Assembly: GCA_050747525.1 (NCBI GenBank)
Contig: JBOGOC010000035.1
Coordinates: 9,775-73,774, forward strand
DNA: 64,000 bases
Reading direction: 5' to 3'
DNA from: JBOGOC01 sp050747525
Lineage (GTDB): Bacteria; Acidobacteriota; Polarisedimenticolia; JACPZX01; DASXTC01
The translations under genes and the position numbers were made by a program. Numbering within the stretch: the first letter of the stretch is position 1; each line of letters starts with the position of its first letter. Positions 34,757-46,561 of this stretch are shown here, piece after piece. Below the pieces are notes generated by a model that was given only the letters and a program-made list of their open reading frames with translations, searched no databases and had not been told where the DNA came from.

Positions 34757-35907
34757 CAGATCCCCGCCTCCTTGCGCAGGGCGTCCGCCTTGTCGGTGCG
34801 CTCCCACGTGAACTCCGGCTCGGTACGCCCGAAGTGGCCGAAGGCGGCCGTCTTCTGGTAGATGGGGCGCAGCAGATCCAGATGCTTGATGATGGCGCGC
34901 GGCGTGAGCGGGAACGACTTGATCACGATCCCGGACAGCTTCTCGTCGCTCACCTTTCCCGTGCCGAACGAGTCGACCATGACCGACACCGGCTCGGGCA
35001 CGCCGATGGCGTAGGCGATCTGCACCTCGGCGCGGTCGGCCAACCCGCCCGCCACGAGGTTCTTGGCGATGTAGCGGGCCATGTACGAGGCCGAGCGGTC
35101 GACCTTGGAAGGATCCTTCCCCGAGAACGCTCCACCGCCGTGGCTCCCGACGCCTCCGTAGGTGTCCACGATGATCTTGCGGCCCGTCAGGCCCGTGTCG
35201 GCGTGAGGGCCCCCGCGGACGAAGCGCCCCGTGGGGTTGATGAAGAACTTGGTCTTGCCGTCCAGCAGCTCGGCCGGGATGACGTTGCGGATGATCGACT
35301 TCTCCACGTCTGCGCGCAGCTGCTCGGTGCTCACCTTCTCATCGTGCTGCGTGGACACCACCACCGCCTCCACGCGCACCGGCTTGTTGTCGTGGTACTC
35401 GATGGTGACCTGCGACTTGCCGTCGGGGCGCAGGTACGGGAGCTCTTCCTTGCGGCGCGCCTCGGACAGCCGGCGCACCAGCTTGTGGGCCAGCATCAGG
35501 GTCATCGGCATCAGCTCGGGGGTCTCGTTGCAGGCGTAGCCGAACATGAGCCCCTGGTCTCCCGCTCCCCCGGTGTCCACACCCATGGCGATGTCGGGAG
35601 ACTGCGGCCGGATGGCGGACAGCACCGAGCACGTCTCGTAGTCGAAGCCGAACTTGGCGCGCGTGTAACCCACGTCACGGATGGTGTTGCGCACGATGTC
35701 GGTGAACTCGACGTAGGTGCGGGTCGTGATCTCGCCCGCGATCAGCGCCAGCCCGGTGGTCAGCAGGCATTCGCACGCCACGCGCCCGGCGGGGTCATCC
35801 TTGAGGATGGCGTCCACGATGGCGTCGGAGATCTGGTCCGCGATCTTGTCGGGGTGGCCCTCGGTCACCGATTCCGACGTGAACAGGTGCTTGCCCGTCA
35901 TTGCCAT
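34756..35907 (-). CDS. metK: S-adenosylmethionine synthetase
   Basis: 383 residues. It makes SAM from methionine and ATP. Signatures SVTEGHPDKIADQISDAI, GAGDQGLMFGYA and GGGAFSGKDPSKVDRSA are intact. GGAGGAA lies 6 nt before ATG 35907. The promoter is at 36045-36074, giving a leader of about 130 nt in which I do not recognise a SAM riboswitch. First gene of metK-ahcY-phosphodiesterase. Confidence 0.96.
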   Translation of the reverse strand: MAMTGKHLFTSESVTEGHPDKIADQISDAIVDAILKDDPAGRVACECLLTTGLALIAGEITTRTYVEFTDIVRNTIRDVGYTRAKFGFDYETCSVLSAIRPQSPDIAMGVDTGGAGDQGLMFGYACNETPELMPMTLMLAHKLVRRLSEARRKEELPYLRPDGKSQVTIEYHDNKPVRVEAVVVSTQHDEKVSTEQLRADVEKSIIRNVIPAELLDGKTKFFINPTGRFVRGGPHADTGLTGRKIIVDTYGGVGSHGGGAFSGKDPSKVDRSASYMARYIAKNLVAGGLADRAEVQIAYAIGVPEPVSVMVDSFGTGKVSDEKLSGIVIKSFPLTPRAIIKHLDLLRPIYQKTAAFGHFGRTEPEFTWERTDKADALRKEAGI

Positions 35908-36044
35908 GAACTTCCTCCGGCGAACGATTCAGATGGTGTGGAGCATGGAGGCGGAACCACGGCTGGACCGCACGCAAGTAGCTGCACGGTCAGATGATAC
36001 GGACGGGCCGACTCCTGGCTCATGGGCGGTTCTTTGAGCCGGAC

Positions 36045-36074
36045 AGTATAGACGGGGACGCCCGGCCGGGTCAA
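36045..36074 (-). promoter_or_regulatory. Promoter of metK
   Basis: On the minus strand TTGACC (36074-36069), an 18-bp spacer and TATACT (36050-36045). The TGA in the -35 box is also the stop of the small frame at 36196-36071. Confidence 0.75.
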
Positions 36075-36196
36075 CGACGGCGAGAAGGCCGGCTCACTCC
36101 ACGGGGAACGCCTCGCTCACCTCGCCTGGACCGTCCAGCCGCACCCGTAGCGAGGCTCAAGAACGCGACAAGGAAAAAACCTCGCGGCAGGCTCAT
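36071..36196 (-). CDS. Possible small gene for a 41-residue hydrophobic/arginine-rich peptide
   Basis: ATG 36196 is 6 nt after GGGAGG. The product begins like a signal or membrane segment (MSLPRGFFLVAFLSLATG) and ends in an Arg-rich tail (RSRRGERGVPRGVSRPSRRR). Its TGA stop sits inside the metK -35 box, the same junction seen after der, glnE, miaB and the gene at 46558; this makes chance less likely. Against it are the small size and the lack of any known relative. It may be a remnant. Confidence 0.3.
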   Translation of the reverse strand: MSLPRGFFLVAFLSLATGAAGRSRRGERGVPRGVSRPSRRR

Positions 36197-36305
36197 CATT
36201 CACCTCCCGAGCCCATGGGGGCACCTTCCGATGGACACCCCGATCCTACGCCCGAACAGCCCCGCGCCAACGGAAAAATCAGCGTGCCGTTCCCCGTGGA
36301 GTGAG
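36093..36305. repeat. 18-bp perfect inverted repeat with a 177-bp interior
   Basis: CTCACTCCACGGGGAACG at 36093-36110 is repeated as its exact reverse complement at 36288-36305. Matching stops abruptly at both ends of each arm. No transposase, no target-site duplication and no further pairing are visible. The two arms would form a stable stem in any transcript reading through from dnaE. Confidence 0.85.
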
Positions 36306-36313
36306 GAAGGGGT

Positions 36314-39832
<3,519 letters not shown>

Positions 39833-39845
39833 GGCCTCTTCCCTC

Positions 39846-41399
39846 TCATTCCCACTCGATGGTGCTGGGAGGCTTGCTGCTGATGTCGTACACGACCCGG
39901 TTGATCCCCCGCACGTCGTTCACCAGACGGGTCGAGACGCGCGCCAGGAAGTCGTGGGGCAGACGCGACCAGTCGGCGGTCATGAAGTCGGTGGTCTCCA
40001 CCGCGCGCAGGGCCAGCACGTTCTCGTAGGTGCGCCCGTCACCCATCACCCCCACGCTGCGCACCGGCAGCAGCACCGCGAAGGCCTGCGCGATCTCGTC
40101 GTACAGGCCGGCGCGCCGGATCTCCTCGATGAAGATGGCGTCGGCCTCCTGAAGCACCTTCACCCGCGCGGGGGTCACCTCGCCCAGGATGCGCACGGCG
40201 AGCCCCGGCCCGGGGAAGGGATGCCGGAAGACCAGCTCGCGGTCCATCCCCATCTCCAGGCCCAGGCGCCTCACCTCGTCCTTGAACAGCTCGCGCAGCG
40301 GCTCGACCACGGCCAGGTCCATCTTCTCGGGAAGCCCGCCCACGTTGTGGTGCGTCTTGATGGTGGCCGACGGGCCCCGCACGGAGCGCGACTCGATGAG
40401 ATCGGGATAGAGGGTCCCCTGTCCCAGGAACCCGATGGGCCCTTCGGCCCCGGCCGCGCGCGCCTGCTCCTCGAACACGCGCACGAAGGTCTCCCCGATG
40501 ATGCGGCGCTTGCGCTCCGGATCCTCCACACCCCGCAGCGCCTCGAAGAACCGCTCCGACGCATCGTGGTGCCTCACCCGCAGGCCGTAGAGCCTCTCGA
40601 ACCGCTCCAGCACCTCCGCCGCCTCGCTCTTGCGCAGCAGCCCCGTGTCCACGAACAGGCACAGCAGGCGATCGCCGATGGCGCGATGAATCACCTGCGC
40701 CGCCACCGAAGAGTCGACCCCACCAGACAGGCCGCACAGCACCCGCCCGGAGGTCCCCACCTGAGCGCGGATGCGCTCGCAGGCCTCCTCCAGGAAGGAG
40801 GACATTGTCCAGTCCCCGCGGCAGCCGCACACGCCGAACAGGAAGTTGCGCAGGATGGCGTTCCCCGAGGTCGTGTGCACCACCTCGGGATGGAAGGCCA
40901 CGGCGTGCAGCCTGCGCGAGGCGTCCTCGGCCGCCGAATAAGCCACCTCGCGGGTGCGCGCCAGCTCGCCGAAGCCCGGGGGGAGCGCCACGATCTCGTC
41001 GCCGTGGCTCATCCAGACCTGCTCGTCGGGGCCCAGGCCGGCCAGCAGCGACCCGGCCGACACGAGCTGCACCATGGCGTGGCCGTACTCGCGCCTCCCC
41101 TCCCCCTTCACCTTGCCGCCCAGTAGGTGCACCATCAGCTGCATCCCGTAGCAGATTCCCAGCACCGGCACGCCCATCTCGAACAAGCCGCGGTCGACGG
41201 TGGGGGCGCCCTTCGCGTAGACCGAGTCGGGCCCGCCCGACAGGATGATGCCCGACGGCTTCGCGCGCTTCAGATCGGCCACCGGCGTGTCCGGCGCCAG
41301 GATCTCGCAGTACACCGACTGCTCGCGCACCTTGCGCGCGATGAGCTGCGTGTACTGACCGCCGAAATCCAGGATGAAGACCACCTCGTGGCGTCTCAC
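39846..41399 (-). CDS. guaA: GMP synthase (glutamine-hydrolysing)
   Basis: 517 residues from GTG 41399. It aminates XMP to GMP. The class I amidotransferase domain has CYGMQLM and HPEVVHT; the ATP-pyrophosphatase domain has LSGGVDSSVAAQV; the dimerisation domain ends SKPPSTIEWE. GTG 41399 overlaps the holA stop as GTGA and has GGAGG 11 nt upstream; ATG 41417 would add six residues and overlap holA by 22 bp. It lies between holA and dnaE. Confidence 0.95.
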   Translation of the reverse strand: MRRHEVVFILDFGGQYTQLIARKVREQSVYCEILAPDTPVADLKRAKPSGIILSGGPDSVYAKGAPTVDRGLFEMGVPVLGICYGMQLMVHLLGGKVKGEGRREYGHAMVQLVSAGSLLAGLGPDEQVWMSHGDEIVALPPGFGELARTREVAYSAAEDASRRLHAVAFHPEVVHTTSGNAILRNFLFGVCGCRGDWTMSSFLEEACERIRAQVGTSGRVLCGLSGGVDSSVAAQVIHRAIGDRLLCLFVDTGLLRKSEAAEVLERFERLYGLRVRHHDASERFFEALRGVEDPERKRRIIGETFVRVFEEQARAAGAEGPIGFLGQGTLYPDLIESRSVRGPSATIKTHHNVGGLPEKMDLAVVEPLRELFKDEVRRLGLEMGMDRELVFRHPFPGPGLAVRILGEVTPARVKVLQEADAIFIEEIRRAGLYDEIAQAFAVLLPVRSVGVMGDGRTYENVLALRAVETTDFMTADWSRLPHDFLARVSTRLVNDVRGINRVVYDISSKPPSTIEWE

Positions 41400-42454
41400 A
41401 GCGACGACAGCCTCCATACCAGCGACTCCATGTGGGCCAGCACGTTGCCCGAGCCGCTCCCCTTGATGGCGCGGTCGGTGCGGCGCGCGAGCCGGAACGC
41501 CTCCACCAGGCGCCGCTGATCGAACCCGTCCAGCTGCCGCGCCAGCCGCTCCAGCACCGAGGGAGGGAGGGTCGGTGACGCGTCCCTCACCACGGTGCGC
41601 GCCGGGCGCCCGGCGTCCACGTCCGCCCGCATCTTGAGGAACCGCCGCAGCTGAGCCTCGATCAGCCCCAGCAGCGCGTAGCCCGTCTCACCCGCCTCGT
41701 CCAGGTTGCGCAGGATGGCCAGCGCGCGGACCGGCTCGCGCCCGAAGATGGCATCGGCCAGATGGAACCGGTTGGCGTCCAGATCGCGGGTGGCCTGCGC
41801 CTCGACGAGGTGCTTCGTCACGCGAGGCCTGTCTCCGCCCGCCTCCAGGGCCGCCCGCCGCAGGGCCGACACCGCTCCCACGTGATCCTCGCCATGCAGG
41901 GCCGCCAGCAGGCGCGCGGCTTCGGCATCGAGGGCCATCCCCAGGCGCCGGGATTGCCCTTCGAGCCAGCGGGCCAGCTGGTAGTCGCGCGGCGGCGGAA
42001 AGTCCACGAACACCACTCCCTCCTTCAAGGCCGCCAGCACGGGAGCCTTCCCCTGATCGAACACCAGGACGAGGCAGGTGCTGGCCGCGGGAGCGGAAGC
42101 GTAGTCCTGAAGCGGCTCGGCATCGCTCTCGCGCAGGCGGTCGGCACGGCGCACCAGGACGAAGCGGCGCCCCTCGGGGCCCGCCATCATGGGGAGCACT
42201 TCGCAGTGCGACACGATGCGCGCTCCGGTGACGTCGTCTCCCCAGAGCGACACCATGTTGAAGGCCTCGAACCCCTCGGTGACCATCAGGGACCGCAGCT
42301 CGTCCACGAACGCGTCGCGCGTGAACAGGTCGCGCCCCATCACCGCGAGGATCGGAGGCACGTCCCCCCGCGACGCGCCCGCCAGCACCGCGGCCGGATC
42401 GGCCGCCGCCGGCCTCGCGGCCCGCCGGCGGCCCGTCCCCTTGGGGGCCGTCAT
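41396..42454 (-). CDS. holA: DNA polymerase III delta subunit
   Basis: 352 residues. Delta opens the sliding clamp within the clamp loader. The family pattern is visible though divergent: LFTRDAFVDELRSLM at the N-terminus, FVLVRRADRLRESDAEPLQDYASAPA, then RLLAALHGEDHVGAVSALRRAAL and the C-terminal collar domain ALAILRNLDEAGETGYALLGLIEAQLRRFLKM. It starts at ATG 42454 sharing a base with the lptE stop. An Ala/Arg-rich N-terminal 30 residues is unusual. Confidence 0.88.
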   Translation of the reverse strand: MTAPKGTGRRRAARPAAADPAAVLAGASRGDVPPILAVMGRDLFTRDAFVDELRSLMVTEGFEAFNMVSLWGDDVTGARIVSHCEVLPMMAGPEGRRFVLVRRADRLRESDAEPLQDYASAPAASTCLVLVFDQGKAPVLAALKEGVVFVDFPPPRDYQLARWLEGQSRRLGMALDAEAARLLAALHGEDHVGAVSALRRAALEAGGDRPRVTKHLVEAQATRDLDANRFHLADAIFGREPVRALAILRNLDEAGETGYALLGLIEAQLRRFLKMRADVDAGRPARTVVRDASPTLPPSVLERLARQLDGFDQRRLVEAFRLARRTDRAIKGSGSGNVLAHMESLVWRLSSL

Positions 42455-42969
42455 CAGAACCCCTCAAGGATGGACGTGACCACCGACTGCGCGAAATCGC
42501 GGGCGATCAGATCGATGGCCACGATCTCCTGGTTGAAGTAGGTCACCACGCCCCCTTCGACGTCGTACTGCCTCTTGAACACGAAGTGGCTGCTGCGGAA
42601 CAGGACCTCGCCGCCGGGCACCTGGTCCAGCTGCACGGCCGCCGCGATCACCACCTCGTAGCGGTTGGCGCGGCCGTCGGCCCCCACGGCCACGGGCGTG
42701 ACGTCGTACGCGATCACCTCGCCCTTCAGCACCGCGTCGGCTCCCGTGGCCGACGGGGTGGTGCGGTAGCCGCCCCGCAGGATGAAGGTCTCGGTGATGG
42801 CCTCCGTGATCCGTTGTTCGATCTCGGGGGTGCGCGTCTTGTTCGCGAACGGCGGGACGCCGATCACCTTCACTGACGCCGGCAGCACCTGGTTGCGCCC
42901 GGCGAGCCGGTATCCGCAGCCCGCCAGCACCAGCACCGCCGCCAGCGCGGCCGCGATTCGGCGCCTCAT
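42454..42969 (-). CDS. lptE: LPS-assembly lipoprotein LptE
   Basis: 171 residues. LptE plugs LptD in the outer membrane. A lipoprotein signal with lipobox LAGC (residues 15-18) is followed by GYRLAGRNQVLPASVKVIGVPPFANKT, the usual LptE/Tsx-like opening, and the core VLKGEVIAYDVTPVAV. The stop/start overlap with leuS (ATGA) and holA (TGATG) repeats the leuS-lptE-holA order known from many Gram-negative bacteria. Confidence 0.9.
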   Translation of the reverse strand: MRRRIAAALAAVLVLAGCGYRLAGRNQVLPASVKVIGVPPFANKTRTPEIEQRITEAITETFILRGGYRTTPSATGADAVLKGEVIAYDVTPVAVGADGRANRYEVVIAAAVQLDQVPGGEVLFRSSHFVFKRQYDVEGGVVTYFNQEIVAIDLIARDFAQSVVTSILEGF

Positions 42970-45485
42970 CCGCGCGAGGCCCGCACGAAGTTGATCAACG
43001 TGCCGGGGACGAAGATGGTGCGTTTGGGGGCGTCTCCGTCCGGGAAGACGGCCACGGACAGGCGAGGCTCCCGGCGAACCGCCTCCACGACGACGGCCTC
43101 GTCGGAGCCCTGGGGGACCGATAGCTTTCCGCGCAGCTTGCCGTTGACCTGGACCAGGATGGTGACCTCCTCGGTGGCCAGCATCGCCGGATCCGGCTCG
43201 GGCCACCGGTGGGTCGCCAGAAGGTCCTCGTGGGCAAGCAGCTGCCAGGCCTCCTCGGCCATGTGGGGCGCGAAGGGGGCCAGGCAGACGACCAGGATGT
43301 CCAGCGCCTCCTTGAGCACACCGCGGTCCTCGGCGGACAGATCGGGGCCGGGGGCCCGCGTCTCGTCGAGGGGGGCGAACAGGTAGATGGCGTTCACCAG
43401 CTCCATGATCGCCGAGATGGCGGTGTTGAGATGGAGCCGCCGCCCGATGTCGTCCCCCACCCGATCGAGCGTCTGGTGGGCGCGCCGGCGCATCGAGAGC
43501 GCGGAGGTTCCGGCCGGGCGAAGGCAGGGCGCGGCCCCGCGCACTTCTTCCGCGTGCCCTTCGATGAGCCGCCAGGCGCGCTTGGCGAAGCGCGACAGCC
43601 CCTCGATGCCCGACTCGCTCCAGTCGAGATCTTTCTCCGGAGGAGCCGCGAACAGGACGAAGAGGCGCGTGACGTCCGCTCCATACCGGGCCACCATCTC
43701 GTCGGGGGCCACCACGTTCCCCCTGGACTTGGACATGGTGGCGCCGCCGAGCTGCACCATCCCCTGGCACAGCAGGCGCGTGACCGGCTCGCCGGGGACC
43801 TGGAATCCCAGGTCCCGCAGCACCATGCCGAAGAACCGCGCGTACATGAGGTGCAGGATGGCGTGGGTGATCCCACCGATGTACAGGTCGATCGGAAACC
43901 AGGCCCTGGCCACGTCGTTGCGGAACGGGGCGCTGTCGTTGCGGGGATCGAGGTACCGGTAGAAGTACCACGACGAGTCCACGAAGGTGTCCATGGTGTC
44001 GGTCTCGCGCCGCGCCGGCCCGCCGCAGCGCGGGCAGACCGCGCGCGTGAAGGTGGGGCTGCTGGCAAGCGGGCTCCCGCCTGTCCCCGTGAAGCTCACG
44101 TCGGCCGGCAGGAGCACCGGCAGATCGGCGTCCGGCACGGGGACCGTGCCGCATCGATCGCAGTAGAGGATCGGGATCGGGGTCCCCCAGTAGCGCTGGC
44201 GCGAGATCCCCCAGTCCTTGAGCCGGAACTGCACCGAGCCCTCCCCGAAGGCCCTCTCGACCGCGTGGCTGGTCATGCGGCGCTGGGCCTCGTGGCAGTC
44301 CAGCCCGGAGAACTGGCCCGAGTCGATGGTGCGTCCCTGCTCGGAGACGAAGGGGAGCGTGGCCCCTTCATCCGCGGAGCCGACCGCCGCCTCGATCACA
44401 CGGCGCACCGGCAGCCCGTAGCGCACGGCGAACTCGTGGTCGCGCTCGTCGTGGCCCGGCACCGCCATGATGGCCCCCGTGCCGTATTCCATCAGGACGA
44501 AATTGGCCACCCAGATCGGCACGCGCTCCTGGTTGAAGGGATTGACCGCCATGCGCCCGGTGAAGACCCCTTCTTTGCCGCGGTCCGCGGCCAGCTTCTC
44601 TCCCAGCGGCGCGCGGCGCTGCGCCTCCAGGAACGCCTCCACCTCGCGGCGGGACGAGTCGGGCGCCCCCCCCATCAGGCTTCCCAGGGCGGGGTGATCG
44701 GGCGACAGGGCCAGAAACGTGGCGCCGAAGATGGTGTCGATCCGCGTGGTGAAGACGCGCAGCGGCGCCCCTCCTCCGTCCACCGCGAAGTCCACGTACG
44801 CCCCTTCGCTGCGGCCGATCCAGTTGCGCTGCATCGTCAGGACGCGCTCGGGCCAGCCGGTCATGCGATCCAGATCGCCCAGCAGCTCGTCCGCGTAGGC
44901 GGTGATGCGCAGGAACCACTGCTCCAGGTCCTTCTGCACCACCTCGGTCCCGCACCGCCAGCAGGCTCCCTGCTCGACCTGCTCGTTGGCTAGCACCGTG
45001 GCGCAGCTCGGGCACCAGTTGACCCGGCGCAGGCTCCGGTAGGCCAGCCCGCGCTCCAGCATCCTCAGGAACAGCCACTGGTTCCAGCGGTAGTACTCGG
45101 GCCGGTGCGAGGCGATCTCGCGGCTCCACGCGTAGGCGAACCCCATCCGCTTCAGCTGCGCGCGCATGTCGGCGATGTTGGACTCGGTCCACTCCCCGGG
45201 CGGGAGCTTGCGCTCGATGGCCGCGTTCTCCGCGGGGAGGCCGAAGGAATCCCACCCCATGGGGTGCATCACCTCGAGGCCCTTCAAGAGCTGGTAACGG
45301 GCCACGGCGTCGCCGATGGCGTAGTTGCGCACGTGCCCCATGTGGATCCTGCCCGAGGGGTACGGCAGCATCTCGAGGCAGTAGAACTCGGGGCCGCGCG
45401 GAACGTCGGGCGGCTCGAACGCGCGCCGCTCCTCCCAGATGCGCTGCCACTTCGGCTCGATGGAGCCGGGATCGAATTCCGTCAC
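42966..45485 (-). CDS. leuS: Leucyl-tRNA synthetase
   Basis: 839 residues. Class I synthetase: HMGH (48-51), the CP1 editing domain with T-rich VFTTRIDTIFGATF and GTGAIMAVPGHDERD, and the KMSKS region, here TMSKSRGNV (T583-S587) with the first lysine replaced. Zinc-type Cys pairs CPSC...CWRC and CDRC...CPRC are present. It starts at GTG 45485, with no earlier start in frame. It is 72 bp downstream of nusB; a TAGCAT lies in that gap but no -35 is evident. Confidence 0.96.
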   Translation of the reverse strand: MTEFDPGSIEPKWQRIWEERRAFEPPDVPRGPEFYCLEMLPYPSGRIHMGHVRNYAIGDAVARYQLLKGLEVMHPMGWDSFGLPAENAAIERKLPPGEWTESNIADMRAQLKRMGFAYAWSREIASHRPEYYRWNQWLFLRMLERGLAYRSLRRVNWCPSCATVLANEQVEQGACWRCGTEVVQKDLEQWFLRITAYADELLGDLDRMTGWPERVLTMQRNWIGRSEGAYVDFAVDGGGAPLRVFTTRIDTIFGATFLALSPDHPALGSLMGGAPDSSRREVEAFLEAQRRAPLGEKLAADRGKEGVFTGRMAVNPFNQERVPIWVANFVLMEYGTGAIMAVPGHDERDHEFAVRYGLPVRRVIEAAVGSADEGATLPFVSEQGRTIDSGQFSGLDCHEAQRRMTSHAVERAFGEGSVQFRLKDWGISRQRYWGTPIPILYCDRCGTVPVPDADLPVLLPADVSFTGTGGSPLASSPTFTRAVCPRCGGPARRETDTMDTFVDSSWYFYRYLDPRNDSAPFRNDVARAWFPIDLYIGGITHAILHLMYARFFGMVLRDLGFQVPGEPVTRLLCQGMVQLGGATMSKSRGNVVAPDEMVARYGADVTRLFVLFAAPPEKDLDWSESGIEGLSRFAKRAWRLIEGHAEEVRGAAPCLRPAGTSALSMRRRAHQTLDRVGDDIGRRLHLNTAISAIMELVNAIYLFAPLDETRAPGPDLSAEDRGVLKEALDILVVCLAPFAPHMAEEAWQLLAHEDLLATHRWPEPDPAMLATEEVTILVQVNGKLRGKLSVPQGSDEAVVVEAVRREPRLSVAVFPDGDAPKRTIFVPGTLINFVRASRG

Positions 45486-45557
45486 GGGGATGGTTACCTG
45501 ATCGTGTCGTGGGGGGCACGCCCGGATGCCGGCGAGCCGAGAGCGGATGCTACCACA

Positions 45558-46031
45558 TCAGGCCGTGGAGCCGTGCCCCTGCGTCTGCAGCCCGGCGGGG
45601 AGAGTCAGATCCCCTTCTTCGAGGCGCAGGCGGATGGCGTCCAGCACGCCGTTGATGAAGGGCCCCGAATCGTCGTTGCCGAACTTCTTCGCCACCTCGA
45701 TCGCTTCGTCGATCACCACCACGCGGGGCGTGTCGGGTTGGAACAGGAACTCGTACAGAGCCATCCTGAGCACGTTGCGATCCACCACGGCCATGCGGGG
45801 GATGCGCCAGTTCAACGTCACCGAGGTGAGCACCTCGTCGAGCCCCTCGCGCCGCAGCACGGTGCCGCGCACGATCTCCTCGGCGAACGCCCGCACATGA
45901 TCCGCCACGTTCTTGTCGCTCCAGAACGCCTCGATGGCGATCTCGATATCGGAGGGGCAGAGGTCCAGCTGGAACAGCATCTGCAGGGCGAACTCGCGCG
46001 CGCGGCGCCGTTCCCCCACGCGTTGAGTCAC
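45558..46031 (-). CDS. nusB: Transcription antitermination factor NusB
   Basis: 157 residues. NusB binds boxA RNA with S10 in rRNA antitermination. RRRAREFALQMLFQLDL at the N-terminus and VVVIDEAIEVAKKFGNDDSGPFINGVLDAI at the C-terminus are family hallmarks. GTG 46031 overlaps the ribH stop (GTGA). The ribH-nusB pair is a widespread operon. Confidence 0.94.
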   Translation of the reverse strand: MTQRVGERRRAREFALQMLFQLDLCPSDIEIAIEAFWSDKNVADHVRAFAEEIVRGTVLRREGLDEVLTSVTLNWRIPRMAVVDRNVLRMALYEFLFQPDTPRVVVIDEAIEVAKKFGNDDSGPFINGVLDAIRLRLEEGDLTLPAGLQTQGHGSTA

Positions 46032-46525
46032 AGGGAGCCCAGCTGTTTCATGACCTGGGCCGACTCGATGGCGGCCACGGCAGCTTCCCACCCGCGATTG
46101 CCGTGCTTGCCGCCGGCGCGGTCGAGCGCCTGCTCGGGCGACTCGGCGGTGACGATCCCGAACAGGATCGGGGTCCCCGTCTCCTCGGCCGCGGAGGCCA
46201 GCCCCCGGGCCACCTGGGCGGCGATCAGATCGAAATGCGGAGTCTCTCCCCGCACCAGCACGCCCACGGCGATGATCGCGTCGTGGCCGCGCGACACCGC
46301 CATGCGGCGCGCCACCACCGGGATCTCCCAGCAGCCCGGCACGCGCACCACCGTGATGTCGGCGGGCTGGGCGCCGTGGCGCCGCAGGCCGTCGAGCGCC
46401 CCGGTCAGCAGGCGCGAGGCCGCGAACTCGTTGAAGCGGCTCGCCACGATGCCGAAGCGCAGCCCCTTGGCCTGCAGGGCACCTTCGATCGTGCGGACAC
46501 TGTCACTGCTGTCGCCCGTGGCCAT
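46028..46525 (-). CDS. ribH: 6,7-dimethyl-8-ribityllumazine synthase
   Basis: 165 residues. It is the penultimate enzyme of riboflavin synthesis and forms icosahedral or pentameric shells. Motifs: GIVASRFNEF, RVPGCWEIPVVARRM, the catalytic histidine in RGETPHFDLIAAQVARGL and the C-terminal GNRGWEAAVAAIE. A strong promoter lies directly upstream. The other rib genes are outside the window. Confidence 0.95.
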   Translation of the reverse strand: MATGDSSDSVRTIEGALQAKGLRFGIVASRFNEFAASRLLTGALDGLRRHGAQPADITVVRVPGCWEIPVVARRMAVSRGHDAIIAVGVLVRGETPHFDLIAAQVARGLASAAEETGTPILFGIVTAESPEQALDRAGGKHGNRGWEAAVAAIESAQVMKQLGSL

Positions 46526-46531
46526 GCCCAG

Positions 46532-46561
46532 AGTCTAGGAACAGGCTCCGTGCCCTGTCAA
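46532..46561 (-). promoter_or_regulatory. Promoter of ribH-nusB, -35 overlapping the upstream stop
   Basis: On the minus strand TTGACA (46561-46556), an 18-bp spacer and TAGACT (46537-46532). TGA 46560-46558 is the stop of the membrane-protein gene. The leader is very short (about 7 nt if the start is normal). Confidence 0.75.

Larger units (their letters stand above)
35908..36313. other. 406-bp region between dnaE and metK with an 18-bp inverted repeat, a possible small gene and the metK promoter
   Basis: From right to left: the dnaE stop, the right arm of the inverted repeat (36288-36305), a possible 41-residue gene (36196-36071), the left arm (36093-36110) inside that gene, and the metK promoter (36074-36045). 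The metK leader contains a modest hairpin (GACCG/CGGTC stem near 35965-35992). Confidence 0.6.

Noticed and set aside
35908..36044. SAM or SAH riboswitch in the metK leader
   Set aside because: Only a small GACCG/CGGTC hairpin is seen; none of the conserved cores of SAM-I, SAM-II, SAM/SAH or SAH riboswitches is recognisable.
36093..36305. Insertion-sequence ends or MITE
   Set aside because: No target-site duplication, no transposase and no second copy in the window; left as an unexplained inverted repeat.
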